From: Lepas anatifera
Lineage: Eukaryota; Arthropoda; Thecostraca; Lepadidae
Assembly: GCA_034440635.1 (NCBI GenBank)
Contig: JAOTON010000047.1
Location: 372,001-436,000, forward strand
Direction: 5' to 3'
Length of the DNA stretch: 64,000 nt
Both the position numbers and the translations under genes were made by a program. This document shows, piece by piece, positions 33,584-46,551 of the stretch; positions within the stretch are counted from its first letter, which is position 1, and the number at the start of each line of letters is the position of its first letter. The notes under the pieces were generated by a model that did not search any database, was not told the DNA's origin, and saw only the letters and a list, made by a program, of their open reading frames with translations.

Positions 33584-33930
33584 CGCTCGGACAATAGCTC
33601 GGGGAGTGTTCAAATTCATGCTGCTTCATTTGCAGCCAATGCTGTGTCAGTCTACATGGTGTATGGGGTGTTTTGACTTGTCTGGCCGCCGCCTCTGTTG
33701 TCAGATGTTGATCCTGGTATCAGTCGGCTGGAACAGCACTTCCCGCTGTGAATCAGGAAGAACGCGTTCCATATTTATGAGATTTAGTCCGGTCTGATGC
33801 CCTCCGAAGGCTGCCGGGCAACCCTGCCGAGAACGGCTGCAGAGACTGCGGTTTCTTATCATTGCAGTTCAAAGTCAGCCTTTTGGGTGAAGTAATCACC
33901 TACTCAGACTTTCTTAACGGGGTGGCTTAA

Positions 33931-34379
33931 AGGGAATGTGGCACCTTCATAACGTGATTTTAACTGACATAGCCAAGTTGTAAAGCAAGTCGGAAAACCC
34001 AGTACTCAATATATAATTTGTCTTGGAACTCGAGATTTCCGTAGAAAAAGCTAAAACATACGTGCAATGTACCCCTCATGTACCCTTAGCAGCAGGCCAC
34101 AGTTTTCATGGCTGTTGGTGGGACGACATATGCTGACGTCACGATGAGCATCAGCCAACCGAAGCCCTTGACGCGTTTCGAGTATGGTAGCGGTTGCCAG
34201 GACATGACATCATCCACAGGCAGATATTTATTTCTTTTCCTAGAGGAGTATTTTAAAAATCAAAATATTGTGCTTATTCTACATTTTTAAGAGAAATTAT
34301 GAGTGGTTACATTATTTTCGGCTAAAAGTACGCCTAATTACACTAAATTCCAGGATTTGACCAAGGTGCAACATTCCCT
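33931..34379. mobile_element. TTAA-flanked MITE, 449 bp
   Basis: The ends are inverted repeats, AGGGAATGTGGCACCTT and AAGGTGCAACATTCCCT, with one mismatch in 17. TTAA lies directly on both sides (33927-33930 and 34380-34383), the duplication made by piggyBac and Kolobok transposases. Beyond it, the longer 17-bp TTAACGGGGTGGCTTAA is present on both sides. The interior has no coding frame of note. Confidence 0.75.
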
Positions 34380-34889
34380 TTAACGGGGTGGCTTAAGACA
34401 ACGACATTGACCTTGGTATTTGGGTGGTGTGTTATAAAAATCAGATGGCCCCATACTCAGCCTACAAGGCCCTCGCTGAAGCTCCACTGCCCACGGAATG
34501 TCTTCAGTGCTTTGCTTGTCAGCTTGGCGTGGCAAGGTCTCGGCTGTTGCAATGTCAAATAACGCCACCTATCATAGGATCTAGTGGTGGAAGACGATGC
34601 TTGGTGACCGGGCCTTCCATTCTCACTAGGTCGGACTGTGATGTCCATTGAGTCGAATCGTCATCGTGATAGCCTGCTCGCTGCGTGCCTCACCTTGTGG
34701 GCTGGGGCGGCGCCAGTTTCCCGGCTGTCAGCGCTGGCGCGGTGTCGCGCAGCGCGGTTTGACATCTCTGCTGGACTCTGGTCTGGCGTGCAGGACAAGC
34801 GGAACAGGGAGTGTCTGCTGACCGGCCCTCGGCCTGTCGCCCTGGTCCGCCCACCCCGCCGTCCCCGAGCCCTGCCCTGTGTTGTGCAG

Positions 34890-35089
34890 GTGTGGCGGTC
34901 AGGGCGGGCTTCAACAGCGACGCACACCGCCGGCACTGCGGGGCTGCCGTCCCTTTAGACCACCAGCTGGTCGGCGTGAGAAAACTACCCTTCTTCAATC
35001 CTGCTTCCAACCCGAGCGACGTTTGTTTCTTGCGCCCGCCTTGCGTGCTAATACAACAGTCGCTGCCTACTAAACAACATCTGGATTGA
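34890..35089 (+). CDS. Candidate terminal exon B for the 31.25-kb exon
   Basis: The acceptor 'ccctgtgttgtgcag' is followed by a segment that, in the phase left at 31403, stays open for 66 codons to TGA at 35087-35089. It reads '...AGFNSDAHRRHCG...VRKLPFFNPASNP...'. Codon bias is moderate in the first half. It may be an alternative last exon or simple 3' UTR. I do not recognise the protein. Confidence 0.3.
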
Positions 35090-36440
35090 GTTCTTCATGC
35101 CTTGGGACTTTATTGCATTGGATACTCCTCAACAGTGTCCATAATTAGAAGGAAATCGACTGTTTTCGAATTCATCATGCATCCCTGTCACCCTAGGTAC
35201 AGTCCTCGAGGAAAGTAGGGGTAGGTGGGCCTTAACTCGACAGCTAAAACTTTACATCATTATTAAACGACTTCAAGTAAACCGAACAACCTTCATGTAC
35301 TACTCCCTGTCATGTGTATGTCAAACACTTGGTTTGGTGTATTGCTTGAAAATCGTCAGGTTAGTATTTATGTATTGAGTAATGATGCTAAGCTATAACT
35401 GTCGAGCTGAGACCCAGCATTATCTTTCCTCGGGGGCTGTGCAATTAACAGATCGCCCTGAACCTAACTCAGGTAAAATAAATCGCCAATCTGATAAAGT
35501 ATTGCACTACATCCTGGACTGAACTCTCGCTCCAGAATCTACCATTGCCGTCTGGAAATCGAACGGAAAACGTGAAAGCGTGTTTATTTCACGCCCTGTC
35601 ATCCCTGACCGTTGCCATAACAACCATGCGCGGCGTCCAGCAGCGCTGCGTCCGTTGGAAAACCCCAGCGGTCAATGCCGGACTCAGTAATTTTCGACGG
35701 TGTTTTCGTGGAGATAATTTTGGGGATGACTGGTATGCATCTGTTAGTTTTGTGAGACCTCCGTTGTAGGAGTTCCTATTTGCAGAGGCGGAGACCGCTA
35801 CCAGATTTTTTTTAATTGCTTCCCCTACCTCCGCTGCCTTCACCAGCTGAAATCGCTACTCTACTAGCGCTACGTTTTAAAGGCTGCAAAACCGCTAGCC
35901 GGTGCTCGGCTATCGCTACTTTGTATCATAAAGCGATGCCCAAAAATAAGCTTTTTTTTATATATTAATCTGCTTATTTAATATCGCATACAAACTAATA
36001 TTTTTGTGAAATATGCAAATGAAATCACACAAAAAACATTCGTTCAATCTTCTATTGTTCTTCTGTTGGAGACAAGCATTTCTCTCGATGTCTGTCTTAT
36101 TTTTTTACTGACGGTCCCCTTTGCGAGCGGTCGGTAGCGATGATGGGTTCGAACTATTTTGAAACCCGGAACCCGCTCCTTTCTACTTTTGGTTATAGAA
36201 ACCGCTGTCGCTGTTCCGCTATCATTTTGAGAGTCCGCAATTAGCGGAGCATCGGATCGTCTGGAGCTACGTATTTGCTCCGTGCTATCCCCAACCGCGG
36301 AAGTCAACAGCCCGCTGGATATTTCGACCATATATTTAACATTTAATTAAGTTCAGAGGTGGAAAGTGCAAACAAACAAAAATTACAATCCCGCTGATAC
36401 TATATTTTCCCAAGCACTGGCAGCCCGAACAGACGGAGCA
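35090..36440. other. Non-coding stretch
   Basis: Frames are short and overlap on both strands. Nothing recognisable was seen. Confidence 0.4.
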
Positions 36441-36664
36441 GATCAGACTCGCGGAATCAGAGCCAGTACCGGGCTGGGGCGGCCGTCTCACCCGTCCATC
36501 AGACTCGCGGAATCAGAGCCAGTGCTGGGCCGGGGCGGCCGTCTCACCCGTCGATCAGACTCGCGGAATCAGAGCCAGTGCCGGGCTGGGGCGTCGTCTC
36601 GCCCGTCGATCAGACTCGCGGAATCAGAGCCAGTGCCGGGCTGGGGCGGCCGTCTCACCCGTCG
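36441..36664. repeat. Tandem repeat, 56-bp unit, four copies
   Basis: ATCAGACTCGCGGAATCAGA begins at 36442, 36498, 36554 and 36609, giving a 56-bp period (55 in the last interval owing to a deletion). The unit also includes CCGGGCTGGGGCGGCCGTCT. Overlapping frames (36366-36686) are produced by the repeat. Confidence 0.9.
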
Positions 36665-38880
36665 GATACAGGGGCGTGGCCTGTGACCGTTGGACCCGCT
36701 CCGCACAATAGCGTTCATCGGCGGTGGCTCCGTGCCAATCCGGTGGCCATGAGGCCGGTTACTGACCACCGGATTAGCTGAATGTCCGTCCACGGCCAGA
36801 CTCATTTCCTAGTTGGATTGGAGAGGCTGGTCGGCGCGGGGAATTCTCACAACCAGCGGTCGGTAGTGGGGAAGCAGAGGACGTGCTTTCTCCGGAGACG
36901 TACATACATCGGAGGTGGGCCGGAACCGAACGCCGGCGTTTAATCAGTCGCGCGTTGTTTAACCGAGGCTCATTTGGGCCTGTTCGGTGAAAACTCCTAG
37001 TGTATATTGTGTTCCTTTCCCACGAGTGGTTCATACTGAGCAGGTCGATACATCTAAGCCATGACGAAGTCAAGAGAAGTAGAACACGCGATGATTAGGG
37101 TATGCATAAGTGGAACGGAACAATGATTGCAATGGTGGTATTCTTGAGGTCTGAATAGCCGGAACAAAAGGACATGTCGCATATTTAAGGGCGGCGCAGG
37201 TCCAAATATGGATAGAGTTAAGATTCTGGTTTCTTATCTCTGCCAACGAGTTGTATGGTTTCATGATTGATGTCCGCCATAAGAGTTCACCCGGATTCTC
37301 TTCCCGGAGAAGCCGTTTGCCATTCTCGCATTGGTATGCAAACTAAAAGAGATGCACATTTGGCTTCTCTCCTCCCACCTGAAAACGTTTCTGTCTCAGT
37401 GGGTGTCCATCGCTCTCACTAGTACGGCCGCAGAATCGTGGCGGCTGTAGCGCGCTTCGATAGGCCTTTCCTGCCTGGTGGAGCGGAAATGTCTTCCGAT
37501 TTGAGTTGGAATTCCAAGAAGAAAGCTGGAGATATTTTCGGTGTTGATGGCGTTTACTTTTCTACCTCGTCCTTTTATCGCAAATAGTCACAGAATTAGC
37601 ATCAGGGTTCTAAACCTGTCCCACAAATCGACCACTTGTGAGTAAAGGCTGTGCATTCTCGGGTGCAGTCCGGAACTGCGGTGGCCCTTGTTCCGTGTCG
37701 CACTGCTATTTACTGCGTGAGAGTCGGCGGACACTGCTGCGCCGGTAGGACCTCCGCGGCGCGAACTCGGCCGCTGTGGCGCCGCGATGTCTCCGACTGC
37801 CGGCAGCCATGCGCAGCCGTTCCGAGAAGCGGACCGCCGCGGCACCGCCTGGACAGCGCTCAGGGTCGCCGTCACCCGCCGGGAAGCCGACAGCCGTGCC
37901 CCGAATAAGGTCGACTCATATCCGCGCGAGGATGGCCAACGCCACACAATTAGGACGGGACGGTGTCGGATGGGTTCAGTGTGAAGGGTGGGGAGTGAGG
38001 TGCGTTCGACCGTTCCGAGGTCACGACCGCGTTCAGCGCCAGTTCGACACATAACGGCGGGGAAGAAGGGCGACAAAAACCTCTCAGCGCCGAGTCAGCT
38101 GGAATCCGATCGGCCCTGTCCCTCGCGGCGGCCCAGATATGACGGCGCAGTCCTACACTGAATTTCCATAGCTGAAATGAGATGACTTGTCATTTTCATT
38201 GTGATAAATGTTTCCCATGGTTTAAAAACTGTGGTGATGCCGCGCAGTATGTTTATCACTGACATTGGAAATGTCCGTAAAATGGAACGTAAAATTGTTT
38301 TACTTCGTCGAGGTTCTGAATAACATTCTACGGGGTTATTTGTAAACTATCTACCTCTCCTCTTATTGTTAATAATTGTTCATTGGACACCAGGTGAATG
38401 GCTAATAATTTTCGCATGACCTGAATGTGACCTTAAAATTTACTGAGCCTTTAATGGCTGTTGGTGATGGAGAGACTCAATTGACACCCTGACACCCCAG
38501 TACCGTGTAGGCAGTGTGGTGCTATTAAAACGCGCTTCACTTGACACCTGCGCCCAGTCTTAGCTCATTACGTGTCGTTTAATAATCACCCACATTTGGA
38601 AGGCTAAAATGGGACCCAGAATTTTCTGAAACCTCCCGGCTTTACGTTCCTTTGCAGCTACCACCCTTAAAATTTTAATCACTAACAATGTACTAGCAAT
38701 ATGACTGCACACCCCGAGATGTTCAGACGTAACAACGCAGCCCACGGAAGCGGAGGCACTGCTCCCAGCGCAGGAAGACCCTTGGATGAGCTATAAGCTC
38801 CATGACTCACTGCCGCCTTTAGCATCCGCCAGTTCTGAAGTCCTTCCCAGAAGCCTATTTATGGCTCGTTTACCATCGGA
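36665..38880. other. Non-coding stretch with a GC-rich patch
   Basis: A GC-rich patch at 37650-38110 holds overlapping frames on both strands (up to 162 codons on minus). None shows motifs or one clearly preferred strand. It could be a CpG-island-like promoter or an undetected exon. Confidence 0.3.
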
Positions 38881-38885
38881 GCCGC

Positions 38886-39003
38886 AGCTGTTAGGTAATG
38901 TAGAATGTTTACGCAGCTGTTAGGTAATGAAGAAGGGTCACGCACTTGTTAGGTAATGGAGAAGGGTCACGCACTTGTTAGGTAATGAGGAAGGGTCACG
39001 GCA
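38886..39003. repeat. Short tandem repeat, ~31-bp unit, four copies
   Basis: GTTAGGTAATG recurs at about 38889, 38921, 38949 and 38979, embedded in units such as GAAGGGTCACGCACTT. Copies 2 to 4 are nearly identical. Confidence 0.8.
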
Positions 39004-39501
39004 GCTCGCTCGATTCTGGAGTAGATGTGTATCCCGAACCAGGGCCCTCAGCTCCTCTTCCTCTTCTGTTTGGGATCATTTCTGGGTACCTGGGGTACCT
39101 GGGACCCTGGGTATAAGGGAGAGAGAACCACACACTTTGGCGAGAGACAGGAGCCTTTTGCTATGTCAGAGATGGTTGGTCGCGACTCCCGTTTGATCGA
39201 ACAAGTGCTGACTTTCCTGAAGGCCATCAATTTTAGAATCATCTATGACCGTGGTTAAGCACAACATGCTCTGTGAGGATCTCAGATGAACACTGTTTGG
39301 CACACTGTAGCCTAATGCCTTGTGCACATACCCTGGGGTCCTCCGGGTGACGCTGCGCGGAGGGCTGCCTGGCGCGGAGCGCCTGACTCCCCTGTGGAGT
39401 CTCACGCCCCGTGCTGGGACTACACTGCCGTCCGGCGGAGGGCGGGCGTGTATCACATGAAATGTGGCTTGCGCTCGTCTTCCGTAGGAGGGCAGCGAGG
39501 G

Positions 39502-39548
39502 GAGTCCGCCTGGGTGCCCAGCTGTTTGCTGGGCGCCCGGGCGGACTC
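39502..39548. other. Strong stem-loop, 21-bp arms and 5-nt loop
   Basis: GAGTCCGCCTGGGTGCCCAG-C is followed by TGTTT, then by an arm that pairs over all 21 positions if two G-U pairs are allowed. It lies in a GC-rich region (39322-39654) that is open on the plus strand without any recognisable protein. It may be a structural RNA element or a chance palindrome. Confidence 0.55.
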
Positions 39549-39824
39549 AGGGACTCCCGTACTCCCGGGCCCCCTGGGTCCGGGGTACGGAGTGGGCGTC
39601 GGAACTGACGCCCCGACGCCTCGTGCCGGGCGCTCTCTGCGCGGCGTTACCTAGTGGATCTTGTGGGGTGTCGGTTTTTCAGTACAGGAGGGACTGATGT
39701 TAGTAGTGTGTGCACTTCTCTTTTGCTTTGCCATTCACCCGCACAGCGAGGTATTGACACCGAAAGGGGTAATGAGTCTCTGAATCACGCGTTCTTCTTG
39801 TTCCAGATGGAACACTTTTAGCGA

Positions 39825-39897
39825 CTGTACTGTTTTGGGCGCTATATGGCCTTGCCAGGCTGGTGCGCCCTTAAGCCCAAATAACTAACTAACTAAC
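39825..39897 (+). mobile_element. Possible 3' end of a non-LTR element with a (AACT)n tail
   Basis: 'gggcgctatatggccttgcc' followed by 'gcgcccttaagcccaaa' and a short (TAAC)/(AACT) repeat at 39883-39897 resembles the tails of LINE/SINE elements in invertebrate genomes. The upstream extent is not visible. Confidence 0.35.
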
Positions 39898-40752
39898 ATT
39901 TCGCTTTTGAGTCTCTCGGAAAGGAAAATTTTTTTCTGAAATTGTGATGAAAATTTATTGTCGAACTGGCACGTTTTTCAGGAATATAGTAACCTGATGG
40001 CCAGAGCAGAGGAATGGTGTAGGACAAAGGATTTTTAGTAAAGGAAAGCCCATAAGTAACGTTCTGAATTATTTGTATATCTCCTGTAGTGCCTGAATAT
40101 TTTTAGAACAGCGAAATGCAGCATGAATTGTAAAGACATGTGTCTGGTTTTTTAGCCTCTTGTGCCTCACCCGGCTCCGGAGTTCGGACTATTCTTGTTT
40201 TAGCTCAATAAAGAGGACATTTCTCAGTAATGAGGTGTGGCCTATGATGGCGGATCCCTTCTGATCAGCGAAATTCCAGACAAACGCTCTCAGCTTTCTC
40301 GGGGGCTCTAGCTGTATCTTGGATTTCATGAACCCAGAATTTTGACTCTCACTCGCTCAGTGGCGCATATACATAGATAAAAAAGCAGAGTGGTAACATT
40401 CAGTTTGCTATTTAGATTTGAACGTACAATGTACACTGGGAACTGATTTTGTAATTGCTCTCCGAGGTCCTAAACGGGGAGAATCGAGGTGCCGTCTGTT
40501 CAGTCCTTGTTGTTTACTTTACACAGACTTTCCAGTGTATGTATGCATGTATATACATACCTGTAACGTTTGACGCTAGGAAGTACACGGGAACTTGCCA
40601 CTCTCCTGCCTACGGACTTATTTGCCCGAGTAACGTTAACGTGAGCTTAGTCCCGAGTTTGTGGTAAATTGAAACTAAAGTCATATTTGACATTTTTGAG
40701 AAGTATCATTATCAATGAAAACTTAATCGCAAACGCTGCATATTATCACCAC
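39898..40752. other. Non-coding stretch
   Basis: AT-rich sequence with only short frames and no recognised element. Confidence 0.4.
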
Positions 40753-40823
40753 ACCGGGCGTAGCCAGGATTTCACTCAAGGGGGGGCGGCTGTCCCTGCT
40801 GCCCCCCTTTGGCTACGCCCCTG
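40753..40823. mobile_element. Short GGGCGTAGCCAGG-type MITE remnant
   Basis: The ends CCGGGCGTAGCCAGG and GGCTACGCCCCTG are inverted repeats only about 70 bp apart, with the core 'ttcactcaaggggggg' shared with 62396-62664. This is an internally deleted copy. No clean target duplication was found. Confidence 0.6.
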
Positions 40824-43800
40824 TCATCACACGTCACCAATAACTGTACCTATGTGCTAGACACAGGTGGAAATAACCAGCAGACTGCCGCGCATCGTTT
40901 TATGCGGAGCATTGGTCGCTTAGCTAAAATACAATAAATGGTGTTGAATAACAGAGGCGGCCGGTCCGCTGCTCCGCTAGTCAGTAGTGCTTGTAGCAGT
41001 ACCGCTTTCAGCTACCCAGGCTAGCAGAAGTATCCGTGGGGGGTTTAACAAGTTTGGTAACTGTACGCCCCTCTTTGCAATTGTAACGGTTGGACGTCAG
41101 TTGAGCGATTGAAGCGTCAGTTGAGCGGTTAGACGTCGGTTGGTACAAGCTGCCTATTTGTAGCCTCTCCACGTGCCGTGTTTTGATTCTGCTTTTCTCT
41201 GAGTACGGTACCGATCTCCTGTGTCTCGCGGTCTGCCTTACCTCCGCGGGCCAAACACTTTTCCGTTCACTAATTGGAGTTGTATTGGAATGAATTTGGA
41301 TTGAAGGTTTAAATTCATGCTTGTGCTATCTATGTGAAGACAAAACAGCACACATCGGGCAAAAGGTGCAAGGCCGAAACGACACCTATCCAGTATGTGT
41401 CTGAGTCAAAGTTCTAAGGCCATTGTCAGTCTTCAGTGGTCAAAAGACCAGTGGATATAGGAACGCGTGGGCAGTCGAGTCAGTCGTGCCCCGCAGGGTT
41501 GGGGCTTGGTGGTTTTGTTCAGGTAAACAGATCATTGATCGATGACGGTCCAGCTACCACATAGTTATACACCAGTACATACACAGCACTCGTTCCCTTA
41601 CATAGCACTTGTTCCCTGACATTATACGTGTACCATGGTGTTCCATGGCACGCTTACCTGGGATGGCCTCCTTATTACATACCCGCGGAGGTATGTCGTA
41701 AATATCAATGGCAACTAATATTGACGCATGTATGCTGGTCGCGGCCCGCTGGTATTGGAGGTGCCTCACAACGACAGGTAAGCCATCTAGAAAAAGAAAC
41801 CTGTGCAGGCACAACACTGACGAGCCAACCCAAAGTGAAACAACACTACAGATATAAGCCACGGGGAGCTATCATTGCGCAAACATTCGATATTGTCGAG
41901 TACCTCGTTTTTTATGGAACTCAAGAAAATTCATATCATCGGGACGAAGTTCTATTTTTTAAGACTGTATTTGTAACTCCAGGTTCAACAGAAAAAGGAA
42001 AAACAACTTACGGGCAGGGTCGTGCAAAACATGCTTTCTTTACTGTTTTCTAGATTCTCCATTACTCTTGGTCCTGTTGTGCGGTTTTCACAAAACTAGT
42101 ATGTATTGGCAGAAAATAGATGCAAAATCGCTATATCTTTCAGTTACACACAAATTCAGAACTCAATGGTGGGTTCAGGGTCTATATGGTGAAAAATACA
42201 CATTAAGTTTTCTGTTGCATATATTAGCAAACGTCAGATACTGTGTTACATCTTTGACGTTGCGATAAATGAAATTCCAAGAAATCATCAGTGGCGGATG
42301 CAGGAAAGAAAAATAGCGAGGCAAGATGCATAGTGCCAATGTACCAAAGACATGGACCTACACATATTTCTCAGCTAACGATGCTTCTCATCCTGTCTAA
42401 CCTTTACCCACATATGCCAGTTCTGGGGAATTCTGAATTATTTTGCCTCCTTGATCTGCCTATGGATGAACTTTCCTCTATGCGGTCTTGGAGCCAAATG
42501 TATGCTCACGATACTTGTCGCCTTCATTTCACTTAGTGTGCTTAAGTACGCTTTCACTTGCTTGAAGCTCCCTTAATTGTGATATCTGAGAATGCCTATG
42601 GAATCTTATAATCTTATGATATAGGGTTGGGAGCATGGTATAGTTACTTTTATTCCTCCCAGCTGTCCTGTAAGCGGTCTACTCACTTTGGAACAGTACA
42701 ATACAACTACATGTAATAAATACATACATAAAATCCCTATTTTGAATTGCAGTAACCGCCCCTGTTAAAGATGTATCTGAAAATATAAATGAGCTTTTAT
42801 CTGACATCTCATTCATAGAAGTAAAATATTCTAACTGCTCTCAACATTGTTACAGACGGCTTTACTGTACGAAGAGGCGCCGTGCACGAATGTACTCAGT
42901 TCGCAAATAGATCCTCCCTAAATACCGAGCCATAGCTCCGCCCCTGGTGAAGATATAATCTCAATATACAGAGAATCGGCCAAGCCTAGTTTCCGGAAAA
43001 GTCAGAAAGTTTCAAAAGCCTGTTACTAATAGTTTTAGAGATATCCCAAGAAAACGTAAGGTTTCTGGTGTCTGGTGGACAGAATCTGGCCCCTGGCAGG
43101 AATAGGGTAAATAACCTGCACCACGCACTTTTGGAACATACATTGTCGTTGTTTTGATAGTGTGCTCATGAAATCGACTGAACAACTATAGCCCATTGCG
43201 TCCCATGGTTTTGAATAATTTCAGGACACTACAGTTGGAAAAATGTAAAGATTCAGAAGGATTATAAACAGTAGTTCTTTTTGGCTTTGCAAATCATAGG
43301 AACTAAAGAACCAGCCGCGTAATTCTAGACAGCAAATACTCCTGAACACAAATGATGCCTAGAATTGTTAAAGAAGGTTACTTCTTCAGTTTCAGAGGAA
43401 TTTTGGCGCACTGACTGCATGTTATTAGGAAGCCTTTCCACATTTCTTGTTCAACCTTGAATAGACTGAGAGGAGCACTGTGTTTTAGCTTTACTGCCAA
43501 TGCTCTGCTATGAACATCTGAGTCATCGTCAGTACTACAAGCTTTGCAAGCTTATGGGCTTATATGCTAAGAAGCCACGGCTCGTATCTTGTATTTCATG
43601 CAGCTAAGCTAAACAATACCTTAGATATCCCTAGCTAAAGGACATGCATTGTAGCTACCACCAAATGACACTCAGAATGTTAAGTGCATTTTTAATTTGA
43701 TGCTTTATTCGTGCTAACGGTCAGGCCCCATTCACAGAGCCACCTTCAGTGACAACCACCGTTACAAGGAGCCCGGAGCTGGCTTAGACCGGACCGCGAT

Positions 43801-45913
43801 CCGGCCTGCAGCTTCCGCAGCTCACAAACAGGGCATGGGTGACCTGCGAGCTCAGTTTATGGTGGTGGGGGCTTTGTCCTGCATCCCTCTGCCGAGCGCT
43901 CTGCACGCCTCAAAGAGCTGGTACCGGTTGTGCAACATTCCTCAGAGTGCTCTCGCCACATCTCGTTGTGGATGTTGAAACGCTCTTCAGGTACTTTAAG
44001 ACATGTGCAATAAATGTGAACGTAATAGAAAATATCTGAGCATAGAAAAGACGAAACACTTTTTGGAGGAAACTGATTGCTTCAAAAGGCGGGCAGTTAG
44101 CGGTTTCTCCCCTCGTCACGGCTCTTGAGTACGGTGTTAAAGCCCCCAGGGCTGATCACCTACGCCGGGGTATTGTCCGGAGAGAATCAACAGCAGCAGC
44201 AGCAGCGGCTGCTGAGACGAGCCAGCGCCCACCAGCGCAGCTGACGAGCCCTAGAACTTCAGTCACCATCATCACTCACCGGTGCAGTTCGCAGCTGATG
44301 CATCTCCCAGAGCTGGCACGCACAGACCTGAGCTCCGATAGCTCTCAGCTACAAACCACAATGTCAGGGAATCCCAATGGCTCACAATTGCGTTACCACC
44401 TAGCTAGGAAACCCCATCGGTCCACGTCTACATCGCCTCATGGCTATGGGATACTAGTGTCTTAAAACTACATCGCCACATTATAGGGTGCATTAATGGC
44501 TCAAAATTGCATCACCAGTTACCCGGGAATTCTCTGGATTGGCGGATCAGGTATTGGCATTTCATTAATTACTCGGTGTCACGCTGGATATGTCTTATTT
44601 TCCGATTGAATTCCGACGTTTGCCATATATTTAATCAGTTCCCCAGGGGCGGAGATGTACCGGATTCATACAAAACTTATGTGGTACGAAATACAGTTTT
44701 GCCAACTTGCTTCCTTATGCGGCGGGAGAACGAGCCCCAACACGGTCTTGGAATTTACCGAGTACACTGGCGGCGTGGCGACGAAAATGGCTGCGGTAAT
44801 CCGTCGGCATTAGCATGAATCTGTGCAGAGGATCCATCCCGTGATCTGGTCAATCTATGTGAATAATTGCAAGTTTGATTAATGTCTTCAAGCATACCAT
44901 AGCGCAGGTGATATCCACAGATTCAGTTCAAATCCAACCTCTTTACTACCGGCTTTAGCTTCCGGTTCGCATCCGGCGCCCAGAATTGAAATCAGCTTCC
45001 CGGGTCTCCCATTCATAACTGGTAGTATTCCTCACACCACGTGACCCAGACGTCTCAGCCAGTCCTACGTTTTCCAGTCACAGTAGGTGATGCGGTGCCA
45101 TCTAACTTTGAAGTCAAGCTGCTGCTCCGGTGATAGTACTTATCCAGCCTATTGCCGGGGGAGTTAACATGTGATTCCAGTTTACTGACCTCGGAAACCA
45201 GGTGCATTTAAATGGACAAAACATCATTTGGAATGAGTCCAGAATGGATGACTGAGCACTGAGTATTGAGCATGCTTTCTTGTTATCCCTTTGTCTTGAG
45301 GACTGGTATCCGACCTTAGCAAACCGTCAGTGCCATTCCCTGGGTCCATTGATTCCTTAAAGTTCCGAAAACTGTCCTGTCTGCCTGGTCGCTACAGGTC
45401 CGGCAGACCCCAGCGGCGCCGGCTCATGCATGCATGCATAGAGCGTCGGTGGCCGGCGAGTGTTGGGCCGCCGCCGCCGTCCTGCATGGCGGGCGGTTGG
45501 CGCGGCCGGCCGCTCCCAAATAAGGCGGCCGCCTGCCGAACCCGTCCCAGCCGACCGGCCGGCCGCCAATCGCCACCAGCCAGGGGCGCGTCCAGGCTGG
45601 GCTCCGGCCTGACCGGCCACCGACGCCGGCGCGCTCCGGGCTCAGCTGCGGGACGCTACTGTTTCAGGAGTAGACAACTAGTGTTGCTGCTGCTCTTGTG
45701 GCTGCGACCTCCTGGACGGTGCATGATGATTACGTTGTTGTCAACATAGCAGTCTCGTGTGGTCAACGAACGGGCGCGTGAGCTGGCCAGAGATTCTCCC
45801 ACGGATAGGGCGACGGACGCCGAGCTGGCGGCGCCAGATGGTGTGCCGAAGCTGGGCGCAGGCTGGCCGCAGCCCAGGTGCCGCCAGGGCAGAGACGCTG
45901 CCTCACACCAACG
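40824..45913. other. Mostly non-coding stretch
   Basis: No frame has recognisable content. A lone MITE-type terminus (CAGTGGCGGATGCAGG) lies at 42290. A short CAG run (five repeats) sits at 44190-44206. From 45390 to 45910 the sequence becomes very GC-rich with overlapping frames on both strands, perhaps a CpG-rich regulatory region or part of an unseen gene. Confidence 0.35.
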
Positions 45914-46551
45914 CACATAGGCCCTAAATGCCTCCGTCCGTGGCCAATATTACTTTTCGTGGAAAACTCCTTCGCAATACCGCAAATTCCCCCGATTTTT
46001 GGACAAAGGAGCTCATTTGACAGATAATTGAACAGCGCATAAAACTTGCATTCGACATATAGGTTTTGTTTTACATGGGCGTAATCAGAACAGTGAAAAG
46101 AGGGGCATTTGGAGCAACTTAATCCAGCCCAAGGTGTCCGTAAAATATTTTGCAGATGTTGTCTGGCGCCATGAATTGTGACCGAATTGTAGTTTGAAAC
46201 ACTGCAAACAATTAACATGTAATCCATGAACAACGATACAGCAATCTTAGTCTGCCATAAATTCATAAGCGTCACCACGAACAACAAAACGGGAGGCATC
46301 ATAAATGTGTATTTGAGCTTGGTTTTTCTTTTGGTATAATTGTAGCACCTTTTCTGCGTGGGAATGTTCTATTATAACCGGTATTCGAGTGATTATTAAC
46401 AACCACACTGGAGAGGGGTCCGACATTAACGCGCACAGGATGGGGGCTGGTAAGCCCCTGAGATATCAGAAACTTAGAGGCTGAAGAAATGCCGATTGGG
46501 GGGTGGTTGGGGGCCATGGTGATCTTCATCATAACTAATTTTCATTGACCT

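Noticed and set aside
37588..38076. 162-codon minus-strand frame in GC-rich sequence
   Set aside because: Equally long frames overlap on the other strand and no motif or splice context supports it.
42288..42951. Apparent MITE from CAGTGGCGGATGCAGG to CCGCCCCTG
   Set aside because: The two termini belong to different families and the flanks share no duplication.
45330..46302. Frames of 139 (plus) and 179 (minus) codons
   Set aside because: GC-rich sequence lacks stops in many frames; the minus frame crosses the transposon boundary at 45914 and so cannot be one old gene.
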